Part shown: positions 26,610-36,288 of the stretch, piece after piece
Layout: the number at the start of each line of letters is the position of its first letter
Numbering within the stretch: position 1 is the first letter of the stretch
From: Megasphaera elsdenii
GTDB taxonomy: Bacteria; Bacillota; Negativicutes; Veillonellales; Megasphaeraceae
DNA: 63,583 nt
Assembly: GCF_020539865.1 (NCBI RefSeq)
Contig: NZ_JAJBQV010000011.1
Span: 1-63,583, forward strand
Reading direction: 5' to 3'
Position numbers and translations under genes: made by a program
Notes under the pieces: generated by a model
What the model saw: only the letters and a program-made list of their open reading frames with translations
Databases searched by the model: none
What the model was told of the DNA's origin: nothing

Positions 26610-27311
26610 ATGATACGTAAAATTATACAGATTGATTCAAAAAAATGCAATGGCTGCGGTGCTTGTGCCACAGCCTGTCATGAAGGAGCCATTGCCATGG
26701 TCGACGGCAAAGCCCGGCTCATGCGCGACGATTACTGCGACGGCTTGGGCGACTGCCTGCCCCATTGCCCGACCAACGCCATCACCTTTGTCGAACGCGA
26801 AGCCCTTGCGTATGATGAAGAAGCCGTGAAGAAACATATGGCTTCCCAGGGAAGGACCTACACCGGCCGCTGCCCGGGCAGTCAGGCCCGCAGCCTCGAC
26901 AAAACGCAGAAAACCGCTAGTAATGATATCCCTGCCGGCCCGTCCATCTCCCGTCTAAGCCAGTGGCCGGTCCAGATCAAACTCGTACCACCGCATACGC
27001 CTTATTTTAACGGCGCCAGCCTGCTCATCGCTGCCGATTGCACGGCCTATGCCTACGCCCGCTTCCACGAAGATTTCATCAAGGGCCGCATCACCCTTAT
27101 CGGCTGTCCTAAACTCGACGCAATCGACTATGCCGAAAAATTGACAGAAATCATCCGCCAGAACGATATCCGCGACGTCACCTTGATCCGCATGGAAGTC
27201 CCCTGCTGCAGCGGCTTGGAAATGGCTGCCAAAAGAGCTCTCGAACAGAGCGGCAAGGACCTTCCCTTCAAGGTCCATGTCATCACCCTCGATGGAAAAA
27301 TAAAAGAATAG
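26610..27311 (+). CDS. 4Fe-4S ferredoxin-type protein with a C-terminal metal-site domain
   Basis: 233 residues from the ATG at 26610 (GGAGG five bases upstream). Two clusters are visible in the first 60 residues: CNGCGACATACHEG and, less canonical, the C-x-(8)-C-x-(3)-C of YCDGLGDCLPHCP. The rest (about 110-233) contains CTAYAYARFH and RMEVPCCSGLE, conserved cysteines suggesting an iron- or cluster-linked site. Similar proteins in clostridia accompany Crp/Fnr regulators and hybrid cluster protein; hcp itself is absent here. Cytoplasmic redox role inferred. Confidence 0.82.
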   Translation: MIRKIIQIDSKKCNGCGACATACHEGAIAMVDGKARLMRDDYCDGLGDCLPHCPTNAITFVEREALAYDEEAVKKHMASQGRTYTGRCPGSQARSLDKTQKTASNDIPAGPSISRLSQWPVQIKLVPPHTPYFNGASLLIAADCTAYAYARFHEDFIKGRITLIGCPKLDAIDYAEKLTEIIRQNDIRDVTLIRMEVPCCSGLEMAAKRALEQSGKDLPFKVHVITLDGKIKE

Positions 27312-27361
27312 CAAAAAGGGGCTGTCGCACGAAGACAAAAAGCTTCATGCGACAGCCCCTA
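27312..27361 (-). terminator. Intrinsic terminator of the Lrp-type regulator
   Basis: A 12-bp stem (GGGGCTGTCGCA with TGCGACAGCCCC) with an inner GAAG-CTTC hairpin. The T5 tail lies on the minus strand. It also lies just after the plus-strand ferredoxin gene. Confidence 0.85.
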
Positions 27362-27383
27362 CCAACCACGAGTACCGACGCTC

Positions 27384-27824
27384 TTACACGTTCCATTCTT
27401 CCTTCAGTGTCGACAGGCACATGAAGGTCTGAGACGAAGCAACCGTCGGGATTTCGTTCAATACCTGCATGAGGAAGTGTTCCAAGTCATCCGGTGTCTT
27501 GACCAGCACTTTCAACAAATAGTCAAAAGCACCGACGACATGATGACATTCCAAAACTTCCGGATACTGGACGATTTTCGAGCGGAATTCTTCGACATCG
27601 CCAGACCGTTCTAGGTTGACCATGATGAAAGCTGTCACGTTATAACCCGTCTTGCGGCGGCTGATTTTGGCACCATAGCCTTCGATGATGCCGTTGTGTT
27701 CCATCTTTCGGATGCGTTCGGCAACTGCCGGAATGGACAGGCCGACGACCTTGCTGATTTCCGTGGCCGAAGCCTTCCCATTGTGTTTAAGTATCGTTAA
27801 AATTTTGTCATCGATATGATCCAT
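27384..27824 (-). CDS. Lrp/AsnC-family transcriptional regulator
   Basis: 146 residues. The N-terminal helix-turn-helix (about 5-55) reads ILKHNGKASATEISKVVGLS and AVAERIRKMEHNGII. The C-terminal RAM (ACT-like) domain has VLECHHVVGAFDYLLKVLV. Such proteins sense amino acids and control their transport or metabolism. Ribosome site GGAGGG. It has its own promoter (27867-27895) and terminator; its targets are not evident from neighbours. Confidence 0.92.
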   Translation of the reverse strand: MDHIDDKILTILKHNGKASATEISKVVGLSIPAVAERIRKMEHNGIIEGYGAKISRRKTGYNVTAFIMVNLERSGDVEEFRSKIVQYPEVLECHHVVGAFDYLLKVLVKTPDDLEHFLMQVLNEIPTVASSQTFMCLSTLKEEWNV

Positions 27825-27866
27825 ATGTAGATACTACCCTCCATAGTTTATAAATTTTACATATCT

Positions 27867-27895
27867 ATTATCTTACAAACGAATGAAAAAGTAAA
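27867..27895 (-). promoter_or_regulatory. Promoter of the Lrp-type regulator
   Basis: TTTACT (27890-27895), 17-bp spacer and GATAAT (27867-27872) on the minus strand, 43 bp upstream of the start. A 9-bp inverted repeat (CCTCCATAG at 27839 and CTATGGAGG at 27942) brackets it and may be an autoregulatory element. Confidence 0.7.
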
Positions 27896-27953
27896 TAGAC
27901 TTAAAGATATTAATTTTTTCTATGCTATACTTTTTGCTTCTATGGAGGTTGGT

Positions 27954-29015
27954 TTATTCCGAATCGGAAAGATGAAAATCACTATTCAATTCAGAGAAAT
28001 TATCAGCAAAGCCTTGCGTCATGTAGACGGCATTATCACTTCCTGTGATTTCACAGTTGACACCTTCCATGCTGCTCACCAGTTCCATCCCTTTCTGCGG
28101 GCCCAAGACGAAGACAATCGTCGTCATCATGTCGCTGAGCATGCCGGCATGGGGCACAGACCCGTCGATGACGACGGAATCGCTCATGACGCCGGACCGG
28201 GCAGGGTCCCCCGTCCGGGGATCGAAGATGTGATGGTAGCGGACGCCATCTTGGACGAAATAGCGTTCATAGTCACCGGACGTGGACAAGGCCTGGTTCT
28301 CGATGGATACGATGCCTAAAAAGCTCTTACCGTCGTCAGAGCGAGGATGCTTGATGCCAATGCGCCAGGGCTTGCCTTTCGTCGTCTTGCCGACAGCATA
28401 CATCGAGCTGGCGCCGAGGTTGATGAGGCCGCTTTCGATATGGTGCTTTTCATAGATCTTGCGGATTTCATCGACAGCATAGCCCTTGGCCACACCGCCC
28501 AGGTCGATGGCCATACCAGGCTTGGCCAGCATGACGCTGTGGTCTTCCGGCCGCAGGAGGATGTCCTTATAGTTGACTTTCAGCAGGGCCTGGGAAATCT
28601 CATCAGGCGCGGGCACGTGCTGGTCATCGTTGCCGATGCGCCATAAATTGGTCATGACGCCGACAGTAATGTCCCATTCACCTTGGCTCTTGGCCGAGTA
28701 ATCCTTGGCATATTCAATCATTTCATAAATAGCCGGATCGACCTGGACGTAGGCTTTGCCGGCTGCGGCGTTGATACGGCTTACGTCACTATCTTCATTT
28801 TGACCGGCCAGTTTGTCCAACTGATTTAGGCGGTCAAAGCCTTCATCGACTGCTTCTTTGGCTTCTTTCCCGGACGCCCGCAGAGACACCGTCGTATCCA
28901 TGGCGACACCGCTCCTATCAAAAGAAGACTCCGGATGCAGACTGCATCCGGAGCAACTGAGAACGATGAGAAACGCCATGGTGAGAAGAACCCATACATA
29001 CCGTTTCTTATCCAT
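27954..29015 (-). CDS. apbE: FAD:protein FMN transferase (ApbE), lipoprotein
   Basis: 353 residues. A signal sequence with lipobox LSCSGC (about 19-24) points to an outer-face lipoprotein. Family motifs are DLGGVAKGYAVDEI near 170 and HHIFDPRTGDPA near 260. It covalently attaches FMN to threonine in target proteins; the natural targets are RnfG and RnfD of the operon it closes. It starts 3 bp after the rnfB stop. Confidence 0.95.
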   Translation of the reverse strand: MDKKRYVWVLLTMAFLIVLSCSGCSLHPESSFDRSGVAMDTTVSLRASGKEAKEAVDEGFDRLNQLDKLAGQNEDSDVSRINAAAGKAYVQVDPAIYEMIEYAKDYSAKSQGEWDITVGVMTNLWRIGNDDQHVPAPDEISQALLKVNYKDILLRPEDHSVMLAKPGMAIDLGGVAKGYAVDEIRKIYEKHHIESGLINLGASSMYAVGKTTKGKPWRIGIKHPRSDDGKSFLGIVSIENQALSTSGDYERYFVQDGVRYHHIFDPRTGDPARSGVMSDSVVIDGSVPHAGMLSDMMTTIVFVLGPQKGMELVSSMEGVNCEITGSDNAVYMTQGFADNFSELNSDFHLSDSE

Positions 29016-29018
29016 GTA

Positions 29019-29873
29019 TTAACCTACGTTTTCTTCTTTCTTGAAAGAGCCTTTGATCATTTCGTTGATAGCACCGGTCGGGCACTTGGTCAGGCAGGTA
29101 GCATTGTCACAATTGTGGCAGATGTCCTGGTTGACGACAGCCAGATGGTCGATGATCTTGATGGCTCCTTCTTCCTGGTGCGAGCAGTTACGCATACAGG
29201 AACCGCAGCCGAGACACATAGCCTTGCAGTTCTTCATAGCCGGAGCGCCGAAATCTTTGGAGCTGCAGCTGATGCTGACTTTAGCACTGACCGGCAGGAG
29301 TTCGATGACGTGGTTCGGGCAGATAGAAGCGCATTTGCCGCAGCCCGTGCAGAGCGTCTTGTTGACGACAGGCAGGCCATTTTCACCCATGCTCATAGCG
29401 CCGAACGGGCAAGCCCGCGTGCAGTTGCCGAAGCCGAGACAGCCGAACTTACAGAATTTCGGACCCTGCTGGACGATTTTAGCAGCCGCGCAGTCATGAA
29501 TACCTTTGTATTCATAAGCCAGTTTGGCAATGCCATTGCCGCCGCGGCATTTGATGTGAGCGTATTTCGGTTCCGTAGCTTCAGCGACTTTGCCCGTCAA
29601 TTTAGCGACGACAGCAGCGACTTCAGCTTTACCAGGAACACAGAGGTTAGGCGGAACGTTCGGGTCGAGGACGACGGCTTCCGCATATTTTGCACAACCG
29701 GCGAAACCGCAGGCACCGCACTGGCCCTGAGGAAGTGCTTCTTTTACTTCGCCGATGAGCGGGTTTTCTTCCATGGCAAACTTCTTATCAGCACTTGCAA
29801 GGATAAAGCCGAAGACGATACCGATGCAGGCCATGATAACGACGGCCATAATTGCAATGAACGAGTAATCCAT
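29019..29873 (-). CDS. rnfB: Rnf electron transport complex subunit B
   Basis: 284 residues. An N-terminal membrane helix (about 5-27) is followed by the four-cysteine cluster motif CGACGFAGC and a downstream CVPGK. Then come several [4Fe-4S] ferredoxin motifs: CGKCASICPNHVI, CLGCGSCMRNC and CHNCDNATCLTKCP. It accepts electrons from ferredoxin and feeds the membrane complex. Sixth gene of rnfCDGEAB. Confidence 0.95.
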   Translation of the reverse strand: MDYSFIAIMAVVIMACIGIVFGFILASADKKFAMEENPLIGEVKEALPQGQCGACGFAGCAKYAEAVVLDPNVPPNLCVPGKAEVAAVVAKLTGKVAEATEPKYAHIKCRGGNGIAKLAYEYKGIHDCAAAKIVQQGPKFCKFGCLGFGNCTRACPFGAMSMGENGLPVVNKTLCTGCGKCASICPNHVIELLPVSAKVSISCSSKDFGAPAMKNCKAMCLGCGSCMRNCSHQEEGAIKIIDHLAVVNQDICHNCDNATCLTKCPTGAINEMIKGSFKKEENVG

Positions 29874-29896
29874 AATTTAATTCCAACTCCTTTGCC

Positions 29897-30469
29897 TTAA
29901 ATCATACCGGAGAAGCCGAGGAATGCCAGGGACATCATGCCGGCGATGATGAAAGCGATCGGTGTGCCTTTCATAGCATGAGGAACATCGGCATAGTCCA
30001 ATTTTTCACGGCAGCTTGCCATGAGGATCAGAGCCAGGGCGAAACCGAGGCCTGCGCCAACGGCGAAGACGATGTTTTCCAGGAAGTTATAACCGCTGGT
30101 GACACTGATGACCGGGACGGACAATACGATACAGTTCGTAGCGATCAGCATGAGGTAAATGCCCCACATGTTATACAATGTCGGCGATTCTTTCTTGATG
30201 ACGATTTCCAGTAACTGTACGAAACTTGCGATCAAGATAACGAAGGAAATCGTCCGCAAGAAGGTCAGGTTAAGCGGTACGAGGACCCAGTTGTAAAGGC
30301 ACCATGCCAGGATAGTACTCAAAGTGATGACGGCAGTGACGGCGAAGCCCATGCCGACAGAGGCGTTCAGGTTCTTGGAAACGCCGAAGAAGATACACAA
30401 ACCGAGGAACTTGGTCAATACGAAGTTGTTAATCAAGACAGCCCCGATGAACAGCGTAAAGTATTCCAT
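29897..30469 (-). CDS. rnfA: Rnf electron transport complex subunit A
   Basis: 190 residues, six membrane helices. Conserved LTKFLGLCIFFGVSK at the N terminus and a GxGLGFALALILMASCREKL segment near 145. RnfA and RnfE form a pair that buries an Fe-S cluster between conserved Cys residues; the Cys at position 25 fits. Its start overlaps the rnfE stop by one base (TAATG). Confidence 0.95.
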   Translation of the reverse strand: MEYFTLFIGAVLINNFVLTKFLGLCIFFGVSKNLNASVGMGFAVTAVITLSTILAWCLYNWVLVPLNLTFLRTISFVILIASFVQLLEIVIKKESPTLYNMWGIYLMLIATNCIVLSVPVISVTSGYNFLENIVFAVGAGLGFALALILMASCREKLDYADVPHAMKGTPIAFIIAGMMSLAFLGFSGMI

Positions 30470-31092
30470 TATCCTTCACTCCCTTTCAGTTGTCTCTGTC
30501 TTTCAACATGTTCATTCCAGATCTTGAAGCCGGCCATGATGAAACCGATGAGCATGAAGGCTCCAGGCGGCAATGCCATGATCAGAGCAGGCTGATAGGA
30601 CGGACCGAAGACTTCCATGCCAAAGAAAGTACCGTTGCCGAGGATTTCACGGACGAAGGAAATCATGAACATAGCAATGGTGAAGCCAATGCCCATGCCC
30701 ATGCCGTCGAGGAAGGAAACGACGACGCCGTTTTTCGATGCAACCGATTCAGCACGAGCCAGGATGATAGCAAATACGACGACCAAGTCGAGGTATACGC
30801 CCAAGGCTTTGTACAGATCCGGAGCATAGGCCTGTAAGAACAGCTGTACGCAGGTTACGATGGTAGCGATACAGGTGATGTAAACAGGGATACGGACTTT
30901 TTTGTTGATCAACTTGTGGATGATGGAAACGACCGTGTTGTTAGCCGTGATAACGAACCATACTGTGCAGCCCATGGTCAGACCATTGATGACGCTTGTC
31001 GTGACGGCAAGGCCAGGGCACAGGCTCAGGGCCAGGACGAAGTACGGGTTTTCTTCAATAATGCCTCTAGTAAATACTTTCCAAAGATTCAT
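30469..31092 (-). CDS. rnfE: Rnf electron transport complex subunit E
   Basis: 207 residues, six membrane helices. LALSLCPGLAVTTSVINGL near the N terminus carries the conserved Cys, and VVSFLDGMGMGIGFT is near 125. It pairs with RnfA as an inverted homologue in the membrane core of the ferredoxin:NAD oxidoreductase. It starts 2 bp after rnfG. Confidence 0.95.
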   Translation of the reverse strand: MNLWKVFTRGIIEENPYFVLALSLCPGLAVTTSVINGLTMGCTVWFVITANNTVVSIIHKLINKKVRIPVYITCIATIVTCVQLFLQAYAPDLYKALGVYLDLVVVFAIILARAESVASKNGVVVSFLDGMGMGIGFTIAMFMISFVREILGNGTFFGMEVFGPSYQPALIMALPPGAFMLIGFIMAGFKIWNEHVERQRQLKGSEG

Positions 31093-31094
31093 TA

Positions 31095-31646
31095 TTATTT
31101 ACCCCCTAACTGTGCTGCTTTTTCAACAGCCTGCTTAACGCCCAAAGTGAAAGCACGGGAAGAAATGGTAGCACCGGTCATGGCCTGGATTTTATCCTTT
31201 ACGCCATGGTCTTTAGTGACTTCCAGGTTTTCCAGTTTCTTGCCTTTGAACTGATCTTTAAACGGAGATTTAGCACCTCTGTCACCGAGGCCCGGAGTTT
31301 CGTTGGCTTCGAGGACCGTGTAGTCCAGGACTTTGCCGTCCATGGAAACAGCCGTCAGCATCTTGATGGGGCCACCGTAACCTTTCGGAGCCGTCGGAAT
31401 GATATAAGCTACTTTTTTGCCGCCCTGTTCAGCGATGAAGGTATCTTTTTCGCCCTGGACGGGAACGAATTTTTCAGCCTGCGGAACGAGTGATTTCATG
31501 GAATCCTGTTTCATCTGTTCTGCTTTAGCCGTAGCGGTCGGGCCGGTAATGAAGAAGACAGCGCCGATGATACAGCCGGAAACCAGGCAGGTGAGGACAA
31601 GGTTCATCGCAACCTTGAAGATCCCGCTTTCGTTTTTGTCTGCCAT
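31095..31646 (-). CDS. rnfG: Rnf electron transport complex subunit G (flavoprotein)
   Basis: 183 residues: one N-terminal membrane helix (about 12-35) and a periplasmic FMN-binding domain. The flavinylation motif MTGATISS near 155 holds the Thr that receives FMN from ApbE, and GLGDRGAKS is near 120. It begins one base after the rnfD stop codon. Confidence 0.95.
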   Translation of the reverse strand: MADKNESGIFKVAMNLVLTCLVSGCIIGAVFFITGPTATAKAEQMKQDSMKSLVPQAEKFVPVQGEKDTFIAEQGGKKVAYIIPTAPKGYGGPIKMLTAVSMDGKVLDYTVLEANETPGLGDRGAKSPFKDQFKGKKLENLEVTKDHGVKDKIQAMTGATISSRAFTLGVKQAVEKAAQLGGK

Positions 31647-31647
31647 T

Positions 31648-32682
31648 TTATTTAGCCCCCTTTTTTACTGCGCCAAAGACGGTCGGTTTGACCAGACGGT
31701 CGATGAGCGGAGTCAAGGTATTCATGAGCAAGATGGAGTAGCAAACCCCTTCAGGATAGCCGCCGAGTGTACGGATGAGGACCGTAATGAGGCCGCAGCC
31801 CAGAGCAAAAATCATCTGGCCTTTGAGGGTAATCGGAGCAGTGACCATATCGGTTGCCATGAAGAAAGCACCGATGATGAGGCCGCCAGCCATCATTTCA
31901 AAGAGTGCGACATTGGCACTGCCATAGATGGCACCCATGAGGATACCGACAGTAGCGATCATGATGACCGGAACCTGCCAGTTGATGTAACCTTTGTAGA
32001 TCAGCCACAAACCGCCGAGGATGAGAAGGACCGTAGAGGTTTCACCGAGGGAGCCGTTGCGGAACCCGAAGAACAGGTTCTGATAAATAGTACCCCAATC
32101 GTTCGTACCGAAGAGCCCGAAGAGAGCGTCTGTGCCACCGTGTTTGAAGACGTTCAGCGGCGTAGCACCAGCGACACCGTCGACGACGGTCCCGTTGAGC
32201 TGGGTCCAGGTCGTCATGGCGATCGGCCAGGAAACCATCAAGCCAGCACGGCCGACGTGAGCCGGGTTGAAGATGTTGTAGCCCAAGCCGCCCATGGCCT
32301 GTTTACAAACGACGATTGCCAGGAAGGAACCGATGATGCTCATCCACCAGGGAAGGCTCGGCGGGCAACACATAGCCAGGAGAAGGCCCGTGATGACGGC
32401 AGAACCATCTGTGATGGTGACGCGTTTGTGCATCAGTTTTTCCCATAAGAATTCGAATACAACTGCCGAGACAATTGCAACGATGATATTGACGAGAGCA
32501 TTAACACCGAAATAGTAGACGCCGAACGCAGCAGCCGGTACAAGGGCGGCGACGACATTCCACATGATTTTAGGAATGGTTTCGTTACAGCGAACATGCG
32601 GTGAAGATGCTACGGTAAGTTTAAATTCCTGCATGTCTTTAGCATCCTTTCCATTTGTTTGTCCTTTAGCTTCTGGACTCAT
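31648..32682 (-). CDS. rnfD: Rnf electron transport complex subunit D (flavoprotein)
   Basis: 344 residues, about nine to ten membrane helices. The covalent flavin site is VAGATPLNVF near 185, the target of ApbE. KAMGGLGYNIFNPAHVGRA is conserved near 140. This subunit is thought to carry the Na+/H+ path. The start has AAGGGA upstream, 17 bp after rnfC. Confidence 0.95.
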   Translation of the reverse strand: MSPEAKGQTNGKDAKDMQEFKLTVASSPHVRCNETIPKIMWNVVAALVPAAAFGVYYFGVNALVNIIVAIVSAVVFEFLWEKLMHKRVTITDGSAVITGLLLAMCCPPSLPWWMSIIGSFLAIVVCKQAMGGLGYNIFNPAHVGRAGLMVSWPIAMTTWTQLNGTVVDGVAGATPLNVFKHGGTDALFGLFGTNDWGTIYQNLFFGFRNGSLGETSTVLLILGGLWLIYKGYINWQVPVIMIATVGILMGAIYGSANVALFEMMAGGLIIGAFFMATDMVTAPITLKGQMIFALGCGLITVLIRTLGGYPEGVCYSILLMNTLTPLIDRLVKPTVFGAVKKGAK

Positions 32683-32699
32683 GATATCCCTTCTTCCAA

Positions 32700-34055
32700 T
32701 TAGTTCTTGGCTTTCTGTGCTTCAGCTTTAGCCTGCGCTGCGCGCTGGATAGCTTTGCACTGGCCTTTCGCATTGCGGATATACTGGACAATGTTGCGTT
32801 TTGCCGGGCAGGTGTAGACACAGCTGCCACATTCGACACAGTTCATGACGCCGTATTCCATGCATTTATCCCATGCCTGGCAGGACGAGAAGATGCTGAG
32901 CTGGCTCGGAATGAGGCCCATCGGACATGCTTCTACGCAACGGCCGCAGCGGATGCACGGAGATTCTTCACCGACCTGGCATTTTTCCGGAGAGAGCGCC
33001 AGGATACCGGAAGCACCTTTAGTAATCGGTACATCGAGCTGATACTGGGCCAGCCCCATCATCGGGCCGCCGGCAATCAGGCGATCCGGCTGTTTGGAGA
33101 AGCCGCCGCAGTAATCGATAGCTTCCTGGAAAGTCGTGCCAATGCGGAGACGGAGGTTCTTCGGTTCTTTGATGCAGTCACCGGTGACGGTCGTAAGACG
33201 TTCGATGAAGGGGATGCCCTGACAGACAGCATCGGTGATGGCAATGACCGTACCGACGTTGCTGACGACGCAGCCGACGTTCATAGGAAGTCCGCCCGGT
33301 TCGACCTGACGACCTGTGCAAGCTTCGATCATCATCTTTTCAGCGCCCTGAGGGTACTTCGTCTTGCAAGCGAGAACAGTAACTTCAGGAATATCTTTGA
33401 AAGCTTCGGTCAGGTTCTGGATGGCTTCAGGTTTGTTGTCTTCAATGCCGATGAAAGCTTTCTTGACACCGAGGACTTTCATGCAAATCTGGACGCCCGT
33501 CACGAGTTTGTCCGTCGTTTCCTTTTCAACCATAGAGCGATAGTCGCAGGTCAAGTACGGTTCACATTCAGCACCGTTGACAATGAACGTATCGACCGGT
33601 TTGTTCGGAGCCAGTTTGACATGAGCCGGGAAAGTAGCACCGCCGCAGCCGACGACACCGGCTTTCTTGATGAGTTCCAGGATTTCCTTGCTGTCGAGCT
33701 GCTTCCAGTCGTGAGCCTGAGGAATCCCTTCTGCCCATTCATCTTTGCCATCTGCTTCGATGACGACAGCCATGCATTTAACCATCATGTTGTGCGGCAT
33801 CGGCGCAACTTTGATGACTTTGCCGGACGTAGATGCATGGATGTCGGCATGCAAGAATGCGTCACTCGTCCCGATAAGCTGGCCTTTCTTGACCAAGTCA
33901 CCGACTTTAACAGTCGGCGTACAAGGCGCACCAAAGTGCTGGCTCATGGGAATGACGACTTGAGCCGGTACTGCCGGGGTTTCTATGGCTTTGTCTTTTG
34001 CATAGATCTTGCCATCATCAGGATGGACCCCACCTCTTTTAAAGGTATTCAACAT
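32700..34055 (-). CDS. rnfC: Rnf electron transport complex subunit C
   Basis: 451 residues from the ATG at 34055 (GAGGTG eight bases upstream); the TTG before it is less likely. Glycine-rich NADH/FMN-binding regions GVVGCGGATFPAHVK (about 135) and LIAGGPMMG (about 330) precede two [4Fe-4S] motifs, CIRCGRCVEACP and CVECGSCVYTCP (about 370-420). It is the NADH-linked peripheral subunit. First gene of the operon, with a consensus promoter upstream. Confidence 0.95.
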   Translation of the reverse strand: MLNTFKRGGVHPDDGKIYAKDKAIETPAVPAQVVIPMSQHFGAPCTPTVKVGDLVKKGQLIGTSDAFLHADIHASTSGKVIKVAPMPHNMMVKCMAVVIEADGKDEWAEGIPQAHDWKQLDSKEILELIKKAGVVGCGGATFPAHVKLAPNKPVDTFIVNGAECEPYLTCDYRSMVEKETTDKLVTGVQICMKVLGVKKAFIGIEDNKPEAIQNLTEAFKDIPEVTVLACKTKYPQGAEKMMIEACTGRQVEPGGLPMNVGCVVSNVGTVIAITDAVCQGIPFIERLTTVTGDCIKEPKNLRLRIGTTFQEAIDYCGGFSKQPDRLIAGGPMMGLAQYQLDVPITKGASGILALSPEKCQVGEESPCIRCGRCVEACPMGLIPSQLSIFSSCQAWDKCMEYGVMNCVECGSCVYTCPAKRNIVQYIRNAKGQCKAIQRAAQAKAEAQKAKN

Positions 34056-34122
34056 CAAAAATCACCTCATTATTATATAATGAAAAATAATAAAAACATG
34101 AATCATGCTTTTAATCGCTTAC

Positions 34123-34151
34123 ATTATATCATTATGTAGCGTATTATTCAA
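34123..34151 (-). promoter_or_regulatory. Promoter of the rnf operon
   Basis: TTGAAT (34146-34151), 17-bp spacer and TATAAT (34123-34128) on the minus strand, about 68 bp before the rnfC start. A near-consensus housekeeping promoter. Confidence 0.85.
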
Positions 34152-34458
34152 TGTGAAAATCAGAGCAAAGTTACACATTTAACTTATTTTTATGACCTGC
34201 CGGGCGCAGGAAAAAGAAGTCAAAAATTGTCCGGATACAAAGAGATACTGCAGTTTACATTTCCGTATACATCACCCGTTTTGTATAGTATAAAAGGCGT
34301 TCTTACCCTATTTTATAAGGATGCATAATAACAAAAAATAGTTTACTTTTCCTATCGCAGTAACTAACTTTTATCGTATTTTGACGGTTCTAGAACAACC
34401 TGCCATATGTTCAACAAATCACATATATATGCATTTTATATGCATCTGCCGCATAGAT
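34152..34458. other. AT-rich intergenic stretch between rnf and pyrG
   Basis: No reading frame of note. The stretch is AT-rich and includes two direct copies of TATATGCAT near 34425-34442, besides scattered TATA-like hexamers. I see no recognised riboswitch or RNA fold. It may hold upstream control sites for the rnf promoter. Confidence 0.4.
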
Positions 34459-34497
34459 AAAAAAGGTCTTGTCGCATAACGACAAGACCTTTTTTAT
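34459..34497 (-). terminator. Intrinsic terminator beyond pyrG
   Basis: AAAAGGTCTTGTCG pairs with CGACAAGACCTTTT, with T-runs on both strands. Same hairpin family (TGTCGCA...) as others in this window. Confidence 0.88.
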
Positions 34498-34500
34498 CTA

Positions 34501-34609
34501 TGGGCGCCCACATGAGCCCGTTCACGCAAATCGAGTCCACAAGTATCTCACATATACTTGGCGGGCTCGCCACGTGCGAGCCCCTACGAACCACGAGCCA
34601 CGAATCACC
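34501..34609 (-). repeat. Dispersed palindromic intergenic repeats, copy 2
   Basis: GGGCGCCCACATGAGCCCG at 34502-34520, then GGCGGGCTCGCCACGTGCGAGCCCCTAC-like sequence at 34560-34587, followed by ACCACGAGCCACGAATCACC. The second part differs from 56679-56706 at a single base. Read on the minus strand it gives the same GTGATTCGTGGCTCGTGG...GTAGGGGC order as the copy at 8773. Non-coding. Confidence 0.7.
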
Positions 34610-34611
34610 AA

Positions 34612-36246
<1,635 letters not shown>

Positions 36247-36288
36247 TCATCGAATCAAAAATCAATCAATAACTTTTATTTTATTATA

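Noticed and set aside
34152..34458. Possible riboswitch or small RNA upstream of rnf
   Set aside because: No conserved aptamer blocks and no paired promoter-terminator arrangement were found; only AT-rich sequence.
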